This document shows, one piece after another, positions 53,496 to 62,685 of a stretch of DNA of 64,000 bases. Numbering within the stretch: the first letter of the stretch is position 1; each line of letters opens with the position of its first letter. The notes below the pieces were generated by a model. That model saw nothing but the letters and a program-made list of their open reading frames with translations. It did not search any database and was not told where the DNA came from. The DNA is taken from contig NZ_VFNH01000004.1 of the NCBI RefSeq assembly GCF_006715485.1, positions 496,001 through 560,000 on the forward strand. The letters run 5' to 3'. Position numbers and translations under genes: made by a program. Origin of the DNA: Herbaspirillum sp. SJZ107 (GTDB taxonomy: Bacteria; Pseudomonadota; Gammaproteobacteria; Burkholderiales; Burkholderiaceae_D).

Positions 53496-54575
53496 CTAGC
53501 GCGAAGTCGACCCGGTACGCACCTCATGCTGCCCCAACGTCGACCTGACTCCCGCTTGGCGCAGCACCGACTGCGGCTGGTTCAAAGGCCGCGACAGCGC
53601 CGACCGCCGTCCGACAGCAAAGTCGCTAGGACGATTCAAGCCCGTGGCCACCACGGTCACCCGCATCGCATCGCCCAGCGTATCGTCGAACACCGCGCCG
53701 AACTTGATGATGGCATCGTCGCTGGTCTGGGCACAGATCGTGTCCATCACCAGCCGGGTTTCACGCAGTTTCAGGCTTTCCTCGGAGGCGGCGATGTTGA
53801 CCAGCAGCCCGCGCGCAGCGCGCAGATTCGAGCCGTCGAGCAGGGGACAGGAGATGGCTTCCTCGGCCGCCTTGACGGCGCGGTCCTCGCCCTCGTGCTG
53901 GGCCGAGCCCATCATCGCCATGCCGGTCTGGCGCATCACGGTGCGCACGTCTTCGAAATCGACGTTGACCATGCCGGGCACGGTGATGATGTCGGCGATG
54001 CCGGTCACCGCCTTGGACAGCACCTCGTCGGCGGCGGCGAAAGCCCCCTTTTGCGTGATGTCGTCGCCCAGGACTTCTTCGAGGCGGCTGTTGAGGACGA
54101 TGACGAGCGAGTCGACGCAGCGCGCCAGCACCGCGATGCCTTCTTCAGCCACGCGCATGCGGCGCGGGCCTTCGAACTGGAAGGGCTTCGACACCACGCC
54201 GACGGTCAGGATGCCCAGCTCGCGCGCCACTTCGGCGACCACGGGCGCGGCGCCGGTGCCGGTGCCGCCGCCCATGCCGGCGGTAAGGAAGACCATGTCG
54301 GCGCCCTTGAGCGCGTCGGCGATGGCGCTGCGTTCGTGCGTGGCGCTTTCGCGCCCGGCGACCGGGTCGCTGCCGGCGCCGAGGCCGCTCTCGCCCAGCT
54401 GGATCCGTTTTTCGGTACGGGTGTTCGACAGCGCCTGCGCGTCCGTATTGGCGCAAATGAATTCGAAGGCGGACAGTCCGGAGGACGCCATGTGGCTGAC
54501 GGCATTGCCGCCGGCCCCGCCTATGCCGATGATTTTGATGACCGTTTGCGGTTGGGGAACATTAGTGTCGGACAA
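53496..54575 (-). CDS. FtsZ-like tubulin homologue outside the division cluster
   Basis: 359 residues. The tubulin signature GGGTGTG is at 102-108; the nucleotide-binding IGIGGAGGNAV at about 17-26, NTDAQAL, and the T7-like region (MVNVDFEDVRTVM, in which FtsZ has NxDFAD) are present. The C terminus (LNQPQSVLRQAGVRSTLGQH) lacks the conserved FtsZ tail peptide of the DIPAFLR type that binds FtsA/ZipA. The start appears to be TTG at 54575, with GGAG before it. No mraY, mur, ftsA or ftsQ genes are nearby, so this is probably a second, specialised FtsZ. A 66-bp piece of it is copied at 48071. Confidence 0.88.
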   Translation of the reverse strand: MSDTNVPQPQTVIKIIGIGGAGGNAVSHMASSGLSAFEFICANTDAQALSNTRTEKRIQLGESGLGAGSDPVAGRESATHERSAIADALKGADMVFLTAGMGGGTGTGAAPVVAEVARELGILTVGVVSKPFQFEGPRRMRVAEEGIAVLARCVDSLVIVLNSRLEEVLGDDITQKGAFAAADEVLSKAVTGIADIITVPGMVNVDFEDVRTVMRQTGMAMMGSAQHEGEDRAVKAAEEAISCPLLDGSNLRAARGLLVNIAASEESLKLRETRLVMDTICAQTSDDAIIKFGAVFDDTLGDAMRVTVVATGLNRPSDFAVGRRSALSRPLNQPQSVLRQAGVRSTLGQHEVRTGSTSR

Positions 54576-55055
54576 GGAAGACTCCGTTTGAAGAAAAAGC
54601 GATCGGCCCGCCGTGAGGCGCCGTCACGAGCCTGGCTGGTACCGAGCCCATTAGATTACTTGCTGAGCCGCACACGCGAAAGTGTGTAAAAGTTTCAATC
54701 GAAACCTTTTGTAAGAGCGCGTGCAATCCTGGCGAATGCGTGCATCGCATGCGTAAAGCCGTCGTACCAGAGCGGAAGAGATGCTTGCGTCAATGTATGC
54801 CGGTCAAAGTTTCGTTGACGTAGAGAGATTTTGTTTCATCGCATGAGCGCAAATAGCAAAATTTTTTGACAAACCGTTGCTTTTATTGAAGGTTTCGATT
54901 TTTCGCAATCTTTAGTGTGTCATCCGTCAAAAATGGGCACAGAATGATGTGGCTCGCAGTAGACCGCTGTCTATTGAAGATGTGTGGTCACTGAATGTGT
55001 TCCGCATCGTCTCCGGTCAAGCCAACCGGCGATGGTCACCTTGTGAAGGATTACC
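54576..55055. other. 480-bp divergent control region
   Basis: It separates the ftsZ-like gene (minus) from the amidase-caspase gene (plus). It contains a CACAC-GCGAAA-GTGTG hairpin (about 54672-54687) and, next to it, an AAAAG-TTTC / GAAA-CCTTTT stem (about 54687-54711), both in the probable 5' leader of the ftsZ-like gene. TTGACA occurs at about 54867 without a well-placed -10. Otherwise AT-rich and empty. Confidence 0.4.
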
Positions 55056-58019
55056 ATGCGCCCCTCTTTCAAAAAAGTGAGCTTGGATCAATTCTCCGCG
55101 TTGCTCGCCCGCTTTCCGTTCTCGCGCTCCATCAACGCCGTCCACATGCACCATACATGGCGCCCCGACCACCATGGATTCAAGGGGGAAGACACGATCG
55201 TTGCGATGTGGCGCTATCACACCGAGCACAATGGCTGGAGCGATATCGCCCAGCACATCACCATCGATCCGAACGGCGAGATCTGGCTGGGACGCGACTG
55301 GAACAAGCCGCCGGCGAGCGCCAGGGGTTTCAACGGCGACGATCGGGCCGGTCCGTTCATGTTCGAGATGATCGGGGACTTCGACGTCGGCGCCGACCCG
55401 TTCGGCGGCAAGCAGCGCGCCACTGCGGTCGGCGTCGTCGCGATGCTGCAGCAGGCCTTCGACTTGCCGCTGGCGACGCTGAAATTCCATAACATGATGT
55501 CGGGGAAGACGTGCCCGGGCGACAGCATCGACTATGAGCGGATGCTGGACGACGTCATGCGCAAGCGCCGCGAGATGGGACAGGCGCGTCGGGCCTTGCC
55601 CGAGAACGAGCCGCCGTTTCATGCCGATTCCCTGGCAGCCAACGCGATCATCACGGACTTGCTCGAGGATATGCAGAGCCGGGAGAGCGGCGTGATGGCC
55701 GCCTTCGAGGCCGATGCCGACGCCTGCACCCATCACCCTCGGCATCACGAGGAGGCCGGGGCGCGCGCGGCTTACGCCGGCCAGGGCCGGCGCGAAGCGG
55801 TGCCGCTGCGCCAGCCCGACCTCAGGCCGCACCTGGTCAACCTGTCGATGGGAGAACTGTCGGGCAGCGGACAATGGACCACCACCCGCCAGGATGTCGA
55901 GGCGATCTTCTCGGAACACCTGCCGCGCGCGCTGGAGCGCGCCCAGGCTGCGCAGCGGCCCCTGCGCCTGATGTTCCAGGCCCACGGGGGCCTGAACGAC
56001 GAGGCGGCCGGACTGGCGATTGCCCGCAAGAGCGTCGCATGGTGGCTCGACAACGACATCTACCCCATCTATTTTGTCTGGGAGACGGGCCTGTTCGAAA
56101 GTGTCGGGCAACTGCTGCAGCGGGCGATCTCCGGCAAGCGCGACTTCGCCGACTATACGAGCGACCCGCTGATCCAGGAAACGGTGCGCTTTCTCGGCGG
56201 ACCCAAGATCTGGGGCGTGATGAAGCAGAATGCCCGCACCGCGTCCTCGCCGGACACCCTGAGCGAGACGCGCCAGGTGCAGCCGGGACGCGAGGGCGGC
56301 GCCTACCTCGTCGCGCAGCAGCTTGCGGCGTTCTGCAAACGCTACGGCGACGCCGTGGAACTGCATGCCGTCGGCCATAGCGCGGGTGCGATCTTCCATT
56401 CCTGGTTCATCCCCTGCGCGCTCGACCTGGGCGTGCCCGCGTTCCGCTCGCTCCACCTGATGGCGCCTGCGGTGCGGGTCGATTTGTTCAAGGAGAAGCT
56501 TGCACTTCTGGTCGGCGATCGCGGCGGCATCCGCGATCTGACCGTGTACACCATGAAGGAGGCGCTCGAGGCACGCGACAACTGCGCCGGGATCTACAAC
56601 AAATCGCTGCTGTACCTGATCTTCCATGCACTCGAGCCGCAGCGCAAGACGCCGATTCTCGGTCTCGAGGAAAGCCTGCGCGCCGACGCCGACTTGAGCC
56701 GCCTGTTCGGCTTGAGCGGTGGACAGGGCAGGGCCGAGGTGATCTGGTCGCAGACGCCGCCGGGGATGGTGGACAGTGCCAGCCGATCGACGACGCACGG
56801 CGGCTTCGACGACGACCGCGCCACCATGGGCAGCATCGCCCGCCGCATCCTGAACCGGGGCGACGACGGGACCATCGTCGACTATCCTTCTGCCGGAGCC
56901 GCGGACCGCGGCCTTGCGCAAGCACCGGCCGCGCCGACGCTGAGCGACATGCTGAAGCAGGACCGGCGCAGCGACGACATCCGGATCGACGAACGGCGTG
57001 GCACCAGGCGGGCGCTGTGCGTGGGTATCAATGCCTACCCCACGCAGCCGCTGGCGGGATGCCTGGCGGATGTCGAATCCTGGCGCAAAGCCCTGGACGG
57101 CGCCGGCTTTGCGGTAACGCGCCTGCTCGACCAGCAGGCCACGCGCGACAACATCATTGGCCAGCTGAAGCAGATGATCGCAGAAAGCCGCGCGGGCGAC
57201 GTCATCGTGTTCCAGTATGCGGGACATGGCACGGAGATGCCGGACCTGAACCACGACGAGGAAGTGGACGGCAAGGACCAGGCCATCGTCCCTTACGACT
57301 ACCAGACCGGCGCATTCCTGCTGGACGACGAACTTGGCGAGATCTACGCGGGCGTGCCCGCCGGCGTCAACCTGACGTGTTTCATGGATTGCTGCCACTC
57401 GGGGGATAACCGGCGCCTCTTCATCGCCGAAGGCGACCAGCGCCAGCGCTTCATGCCGCCGACACAGGCAATGATCGATGCGTTTCTCGACTATCGCAAA
57501 CATGTGGTCGGCGACGCCGGCGCTGCCCGTGCCTTCGCGGCTGCCGCGGAACCGAAGGTGACCTACGAGGTGAGCTTCGCCGCCTGCGCCCGGAACGAAT
57601 CCGCGTGGGAGAGCCAGGGCCAGGGCGAGTTCACTGCCCGCGCCACCAGAATACTGGAGACCGCCGGCGCCAGACTCACCAACGGCGCCTTCATCGAGCA
57701 GGTGCGGGCCGGCTTCGGCAAGACGCCGCGCCAGCATGTCCAGCTCGATGCCAGCTCCCGCACTGCGGCGAAGCGGCCTTTCCTGCAGCCGCTGCCGCAA
57801 CCGTCAGCCGCGCGGCCCGAGCGCGCAGCCGTGCCGGCACCCGGCCCGTCGCCCATACCCGATGCCGGCGAGCTGCTCGGCGTGTTGCGCAGCGTCGAGC
57901 GCCTGCTGCAGCAAGTCCAGCTGCAACAGACGTCGACGGGCGACATGCAGCGTCCGAATGGCGGTATTCAGCATCCGCCGCCGCAATCGCTGCAGTCGGG
58001 CGGGCCGCAGAACCGGTGA
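55056..58019 (+). CDS. Amidase/PGRP + alpha/beta-hydrolase + caspase fusion protein
   Basis: 987 residues, no signal peptide. Domain 1 (about 25-175) resembles N-acetylmuramoyl-L-alanine amidase/PGRP: HMHHTWRP at the first zinc histidine, then LGRDWNKPP, and LKFHNMMSGKTCPGD with the second His and the Cys. Domain 2 (about 300-560) is an alpha/beta-hydrolase-like unit with nucleophile Ser442 in GHSAG. Domain 3 (about 648-890) is a C14 caspase: RRALCVGINAYP, His724 (YAGHGTEMPD) and Cys780 (MDCCHSG). A Pro/Ala-rich tail with a short coiled coil follows. GAAGGA precedes the ATG. The next gene, 6 bp on, is a metallopeptidase. This fusion is unknown to me; it suggests a cell-wall-sensing, self-processing effector, but that is inference. 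Confidence 0.88.
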   Translation: MRPSFKKVSLDQFSALLARFPFSRSINAVHMHHTWRPDHHGFKGEDTIVAMWRYHTEHNGWSDIAQHITIDPNGEIWLGRDWNKPPASARGFNGDDRAGPFMFEMIGDFDVGADPFGGKQRATAVGVVAMLQQAFDLPLATLKFHNMMSGKTCPGDSIDYERMLDDVMRKRREMGQARRALPENEPPFHADSLAANAIITDLLEDMQSRESGVMAAFEADADACTHHPRHHEEAGARAAYAGQGRREAVPLRQPDLRPHLVNLSMGELSGSGQWTTTRQDVEAIFSEHLPRALERAQAAQRPLRLMFQAHGGLNDEAAGLAIARKSVAWWLDNDIYPIYFVWETGLFESVGQLLQRAISGKRDFADYTSDPLIQETVRFLGGPKIWGVMKQNARTASSPDTLSETRQVQPGREGGAYLVAQQLAAFCKRYGDAVELHAVGHSAGAIFHSWFIPCALDLGVPAFRSLHLMAPAVRVDLFKEKLALLVGDRGGIRDLTVYTMKEALEARDNCAGIYNKSLLYLIFHALEPQRKTPILGLEESLRADADLSRLFGLSGGQGRAEVIWSQTPPGMVDSASRSTTHGGFDDDRATMGSIARRILNRGDDGTIVDYPSAGAADRGLAQAPAAPTLSDMLKQDRRSDDIRIDERRGTRRALCVGINAYPTQPLAGCLADVESWRKALDGAGFAVTRLLDQQATRDNIIGQLKQMIAESRAGDVIVFQYAGHGTEMPDLNHDEEVDGKDQAIVPYDYQTGAFLLDDELGEIYAGVPAGVNLTCFMDCCHSGDNRRLFIAEGDQRQRFMPPTQAMIDAFLDYRKHVVGDAGAARAFAAAAEPKVTYEVSFAACARNESAWESQGQGEFTARATRILETAGARLTNGAFIEQVRAGFGKTPRQHVQLDASSRTAAKRPFLQPLPQPSAARPERAAVPAPGPSPIPDAGELLGVLRSVERLLQQVQLQQTSTGDMQRPNGGIQHPPPQSLQSGGPQNR

Positions 58020-58025
58020 CGAAGC

Positions 58026-59954
58026 ATGGCTACTGGTCAGCAACAGCTCGACAGCTCGACCCCGCAGGCCACGGCTGCGCAGGCGCAAAGCCGCGACGGC
58101 ACGGGCGGCTTGCCGCCGCCCGTGCATGGCCCGCCGAGCGTCGAGGGCGACGGGCTGGGCGTGCGCTTCCAGGTGGCCGCGTCGGTCACGCGCGCCATTG
58201 CCAGGCCGTTCGCGCGCAAGGCCGGCGACCCCCTGTATCGCCCGCTGAAGGTGTATACCAGCGATCCCGCCGCATCGCGGATGGAAGCGGCGGTCACCCT
58301 GATCAATGTGCCTTATGAGCCGCTGGCGCCGGGGCCCGAGGGCAGCCTGTTCAAGGTCGACAGCCAGGATCCGCAGCAGAATGGCCGTTACCAGCCGGCC
58401 GACCTGAACGAGCACTTCGTCCTGATGTCCGGCGGCTATACGCCATCGCCTTCCGAGCCGCGCTTTCATCAGCAAATGGTGTACGCCGTATGCAGCAGCG
58501 TGTACGCCGTCTTTCGCAGCGCGCTCGGACGCCACGTCGCCTGGGGATTCCGCCGCGAGGACGATCCGACCCGGCTGGCGCTGCGTCCCTTCGCGGCCAA
58601 GGGGAAAAATGCCTGGTACGACAAGGAGGAAGGCGCCCTGTGTTTCGGCTATGACGTCGCGCCCCTGGGCAGCGTCGGCGGCCGCACGCTCCCCGGCGGC
58701 TACGTCTTCACCTGCCTGTCGCACGACATCGTCGCGCACGAAGTGACGCACGCGCTGCTGGACGGCTTGCGCGCCCAGTTCAGCGTGCCCACCGGGCCCG
58801 ATGTCGCCGCCTTTCACGAAGGCTTTGCCGACCTGATCGCGATATTCCAGCGTCTCAGCTATCGCGAACTGGTCAAGACGGCCCTGCGCAAGGCACGCGG
58901 CCGCCTCGACCAGGCGCCGCTGCTGACCGAACTTGCCAGCCAGCTGGGGCATGTGCTCGAACTGGATGCGGCGCTGCGCAGCGCGCTGTCGAAAGAACCG
59001 CCGGAACAGTACGACGCCGGCGCCGAGCCGCACCAGTCCGGCCGTGTCCTGCTGTGTGCCATCTTCGAGGCCTACCTCACCATTTTCCAGCGCAAGACGG
59101 CGCCTTTCCTGCGTCTTGCCAGTAACGGCACGGGGATATGCCCGCCGGGCGAGCTGCCGGCCGACCTGACCGAACTCCTCGCGCATGCGGCCAGTTCGCT
59201 GGCCGGCCATTTCCAGGCGCTGATGATCCGGGCGGTCGACTATTGCCCGCCGGTGGACATCACCCTCGGCGAATTCCTGCGCGCGCTGGTCACGGCAGAC
59301 TACGACCTGGTCCCCGACGATCCCTGGGGATACCGCGAGGCCTTGATCGACGCCTTTTCCAGGCGCGCGATCTATCCGCGCCACGTGCCCACGCTGGCCG
59401 AGGATGCGCTGCTGTGGCGCGCCCCGCGGCGCGTGATGCCGCCGGTGATCGCGCTGGATGCGGCGCACCTGGTGTTCGATTGCGACATGGCCTGCGGTGC
59501 GACGCCGGCCGAGCTGACCCGGCAGGCCCGGGCGCTGGGCGAATTCGCCACCCGGCCCGAGCACCTGCAGGAATTCGGCTTGCTGTCTGGCAGCGAAGCC
59601 GAAGCACTCGGGGGCAGGGCCGAGCTGCCGGTGGTGGCGTCGGTGCGGATCGCCCGCCGTGCCGGTCCGGATGGCCAGATCGTCAACGACCTGGTCGCGG
59701 AGATCACCCAGCAGGTGATGATGCAGCCGGGGGCCGGCAAGGCGGACTATGCACTCGTCGGCGGGACCACCGTCATCCTGGGACCGAACGGGGAGATACG
59801 CTACCTGATCTCGAAAAGTGCAGTCGGCAGCGAACGCATTCAGCGGCGGCGCGCCTTCCTGGACTCGATACAGGGACGCCAGTTCTGGCAGCTGCGCGGT
59901 ACGGCCTACCAGGAAAAGCGGCCCCTGTACGAGGCCTTGCATGCCGGGACCTAG
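58026..59954 (+). CDS. Zinc metallopeptidase (HEVTH, gluzincin/M4-like)
   Basis: 642 residues. HEVTH at 238-242 is the zinc site, with the third ligand Glu265 in FHEGFADLIA (264-269), the gluzincin arrangement of thermolysin-like peptidases. No signal peptide or propeptide of the secreted M4 class is obvious; the N terminus is low-complexity and polar, so it is probably cytoplasmic. It starts 6 bp after the caspase-fusion gene and is surely co-transcribed. A partner protease of a caspase suggests a proteolytic cascade. Its stop overlaps the convergent acyl-CoA synthetase stop by 4 bp. Confidence 0.82.
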   Translation: MATGQQQLDSSTPQATAAQAQSRDGTGGLPPPVHGPPSVEGDGLGVRFQVAASVTRAIARPFARKAGDPLYRPLKVYTSDPAASRMEAAVTLINVPYEPLAPGPEGSLFKVDSQDPQQNGRYQPADLNEHFVLMSGGYTPSPSEPRFHQQMVYAVCSSVYAVFRSALGRHVAWGFRREDDPTRLALRPFAAKGKNAWYDKEEGALCFGYDVAPLGSVGGRTLPGGYVFTCLSHDIVAHEVTHALLDGLRAQFSVPTGPDVAAFHEGFADLIAIFQRLSYRELVKTALRKARGRLDQAPLLTELASQLGHVLELDAALRSALSKEPPEQYDAGAEPHQSGRVLLCAIFEAYLTIFQRKTAPFLRLASNGTGICPPGELPADLTELLAHAASSLAGHFQALMIRAVDYCPPVDITLGEFLRALVTADYDLVPDDPWGYREALIDAFSRRAIYPRHVPTLAEDALLWRAPRRVMPPVIALDAAHLVFDCDMACGATPAELTRQARALGEFATRPEHLQEFGLLSGSEAEALGGRAELPVVASVRIARRAGPDGQIVNDLVAEITQQVMMQPGAGKADYALVGGTTVILGPNGEIRYLISKSAVGSERIQRRRAFLDSIQGRQFWQLRGTAYQEKRPLYEALHAGT

Positions 59955-61627
59955 CGCAGGCCGAGATCGCTCGCCAGCTGCTCGCGCAGCACGTACTTCT
60001 GGATCTTGCCGGTCACAGTCATGGGAAAGCCCGACACGAAGCGGATATAGCGCGGCACCTTGTAGTGGGCGATCTGCCCCTGGCAAAAGGTGCGGATCTC
60101 CGCCTCGTCGGCAAGCGCCCCGGGCCGCAAAATGATACAGGCACACAGCTCTTCCCCATATTTACTGTCCGGCACCCCGACACACTGCACGTCCAGCACC
60201 TTGGGATGCCGGTACAGGAATTCCTCGATCTCGCGCGGATAGATGTTCTCGCCACCCCGTATGACCATATCCTTGCTGCGCCCGACGATGGCGGCAAACC
60301 CGTTCTTGTCGATGACGGCCAGGTCGCCGGTATGCATCCAGCGGCTGCGGTCGATCGTTTCCCGCGTCTTGTCGTCGTCGCCCCAATACCCCAGCATCAC
60401 CGAGTAGCCACGCGTCAGCAGCTCGCCCTTGACGCCGCGCGGCACGATGCGTCCCTCCGCATCGACGATCTTCACTTCCAGGTGCGGATGGACGCGGCCG
60501 ATCGTCGTGACGCGCAGTTCGACCGGGTCGTCGACCGAGCTCTGGAACGACACCGGCGAGGTTTCGGTCATGCCGTAAGCGATCGTGATTTCGTGCATGT
60601 GCATCTTCTCGATCACGCGGCTCATCACCTCGGCGGGGCAGGGCGACCCAGCCATGATCCCGGTGCGCAGCGTCGACAGGTCGTAGCCGGCGAAATCCGG
60701 CTGGTCGAGGATCGCGATGAACATGGTCGGCACGCCGTGCAGCGCCGTGCAGCGTTCCGCCTGGACCGTCTGCAGCACGGCTTGCGGATCGAAGCCTTCG
60801 CCGGGATACACCATCGCGGCGCCGTGGGTGACGCACGCCAGGTTGCCCAGCACCATGCCGAAGCAGTGATACAGCGGCACCGGGATGCAAAGCCGGTCGC
60901 GGCTGCTCAGCTTCATCGCCTCGCCGATGAAGAAGCCGTTGTTGAGGATGTTGTGGTGGCTGAGCGTGGCGCCCTTCGGTGCGCCCGTGGTGCCGGAGGT
61001 GAACTGGATATTCACCGGATCGTCGAACTGCACGCGCGCCTCGACCTGGGCCAGACGATCGAGCGACCCGGCGCCCGGCGGCACCAGCAGGCTGGCGAAA
61101 TTCAGCATCCCGGGCGTGCGGTCGCTACCCAGGCGGATCACATGCCGCAGATGCGGCAGGCGTGCCGACTGCAATGCGCCCGGCGCGGCGTCGCGGATTT
61201 CCGGCGCCACGTCCTGCAGCATGTCGATGTAATTGCTGGACTTGAAGGCGGGCGCCAGGATCAGCGCGCTGCATTGCACCTTGTCGAGTACGTATTCGAG
61301 TTCGGCACGGCGGTAGGCCGGATTGATGTTCACCATGATCAGGCCGGCACGCGCGGTGGCGAACTGGACCAACACCCATTCGGCGCAGTTCTGCGCCCAG
61401 ATGCCGACCCGGGCGCCGGGCGCGAGTCCCAGCTCCAGCAGGGCCGCGGCCAGCCAGGTCACCTTTTCGTCGAATTCGCGGTAGGTCCACCGGATATTCT
61501 GGTAGGGCACGACGAGCGCGTCCCTGTCGCCGTATTCTGCCGCGATGGATGCCAGATAGGGGCCGATTGCCTGTCCGATGAGCGGTATGTCGTGCGCGCC
61601 GTGCACGTAGCTCGCTTGCTGTTCCAT
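59951..61627 (-). CDS. AMP-forming acyl-CoA synthetase (FadD/AcsA family)
   Basis: 558 residues, ANL superfamily. The P-loop motif FTSGTTGAPKGA (about 210-221), the A5 motif YGMTETSP, the A7 motif WMHTGDLAV and the A10 lysine in VTGKIQKYVL are all present. It activates a carboxylic acid with ATP and links it to CoA (family knowledge); chain length is not predictable. Cytoplasmic. GGAGA stands before the ATG at 61627. Not part of the protease operon. Confidence 0.9.
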   Translation of the reverse strand: MEQQASYVHGAHDIPLIGQAIGPYLASIAAEYGDRDALVVPYQNIRWTYREFDEKVTWLAAALLELGLAPGARVGIWAQNCAEWVLVQFATARAGLIMVNINPAYRRAELEYVLDKVQCSALILAPAFKSSNYIDMLQDVAPEIRDAAPGALQSARLPHLRHVIRLGSDRTPGMLNFASLLVPPGAGSLDRLAQVEARVQFDDPVNIQFTSGTTGAPKGATLSHHNILNNGFFIGEAMKLSSRDRLCIPVPLYHCFGMVLGNLACVTHGAAMVYPGEGFDPQAVLQTVQAERCTALHGVPTMFIAILDQPDFAGYDLSTLRTGIMAGSPCPAEVMSRVIEKMHMHEITIAYGMTETSPVSFQSSVDDPVELRVTTIGRVHPHLEVKIVDAEGRIVPRGVKGELLTRGYSVMLGYWGDDDKTRETIDRSRWMHTGDLAVIDKNGFAAIVGRSKDMVIRGGENIYPREIEEFLYRHPKVLDVQCVGVPDSKYGEELCACIILRPGALADEAEIRTFCQGQIAHYKVPRYIRFVSGFPMTVTGKIQKYVLREQLASDLGLR

Positions 61628-61746
61628 GGGATGTCTCCGTTATTGTCGTTCGAGGGCATACACGGCACAGAATACTGTATTGACAGGACGTCCAGATTAC
61701 CGGACGAGTAGAATATTGAAACCTTTTCGACTAGACAAACAAAATC

Positions 61747-62463
61747 ATGAAACAAATTCAATCATCGATGGTCACTTACAAGCGTCCGGACGGCCAGGAA
61801 GTGCAAGGCTATCTGGCGCAGCCGCAGAAGCTCGACGGCGCTCCCGCCGTCGTCGTCATCCAGGAGTGGTGGGGACTGAACGACCAGATCCGCGGCGTCG
61901 CCGACCGCCTGGCCCTGGCCGGCTATCTCGCGCTCGTGCCCGACCTCTACCGCGGCAAGATGACGGTGGAAGAAGAGGAAGCCCACCACCTGATGGACAA
62001 CCTGAACTTCGGCGATGCCGTCAGCCAGGATATCCGCGGCGCCGTCGCCTACCTGAAGGAGCGGGCGCCGGCCGTCGCCGTGACCGGCTTCTGCATGGGT
62101 GGCGCGCTGACGCTGCTGGCGGCCTCGCAATTGCCCGACCTGTCGGCCGCCGTGGTCTGGTACGGCTGCCCGCCGCTCGACTATATCGACGCCAGCAAGA
62201 TCACCGCGCCGCTGCAGGCGCACTGGGGCACCCAGGACGCATTCTTCCCGATCGCGACCATCGACGAACTCGACAAGAAGCTGGCCGCCGCCAACGTCGA
62301 TTACGAGCCGCACCGCTACCTGGCGCATCATGCCTTCGCCAACGAGGAGGCTGTGGGCGCGGGCCGCATCGCCGGCACCCAGTACGACCCGGCATGGGCG
62401 CAGGTGGCGTGGGACCGCACGCTGACCTTCTTCGGGCGCACCTTGTGGAAGCAGGCGGCCTGA
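61747..62463 (+). CDS. Dienelactone hydrolase-family protein
   Basis: 238 residues, alpha/beta-hydrolase of the dienelactone hydrolase (carboxymethylenebutenolidase) family. The triad is Cys116 (VTGFCMGG), Asp164 (WGTQDAFF) and His195 (LAHHAFAN); Glu40 (VVVIQEWWGLN) corresponds to the conserved Glu that primes the Cys. Cytoplasmic. No good ribosome site is seen before the first ATG; 61768 (MVTYKRPDG) is an alternative start. In the chlorocatechol pathway such enzymes open dienelactones, but many members have other esters as substrates. Confidence 0.9.
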   Translation: MKQIQSSMVTYKRPDGQEVQGYLAQPQKLDGAPAVVVIQEWWGLNDQIRGVADRLALAGYLALVPDLYRGKMTVEEEEAHHLMDNLNFGDAVSQDIRGAVAYLKERAPAVAVTGFCMGGALTLLAASQLPDLSAAVVWYGCPPLDYIDASKITAPLQAHWGTQDAFFPIATIDELDKKLAAANVDYEPHRYLAHHAFANEEAVGAGRIAGTQYDPAWAQVAWDRTLTFFGRTLWKQAA

Positions 62464-62685
62464 CGCGCCGCGCCTGACCCGGTTGCCGGATTCCGGCCCC
62501 GGTCCGTCGCCCAGCCGGCAGCGGAACCGCAATCCGGCAACCGATGTCCAAACGGACGAGAACCCGGCTTTCCTTCAGAATGAACGGATAGCGCCTGGCC
62601 GCCGGCATCCCTGTCTGCGGGATGCACTCCGCCTTCCCTGGACCTGACGCGGACGCGTGCCGTCCCCCACGCAAAGAGGCGCGTC

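Noticed and set aside
57804..60146. 780-codon minus-strand frame opposite the metallopeptidase gene
   Set aside because: Arg/Gln-rich shadow without motifs; the plus strand has the HEVTH peptidase and the caspase fusion.
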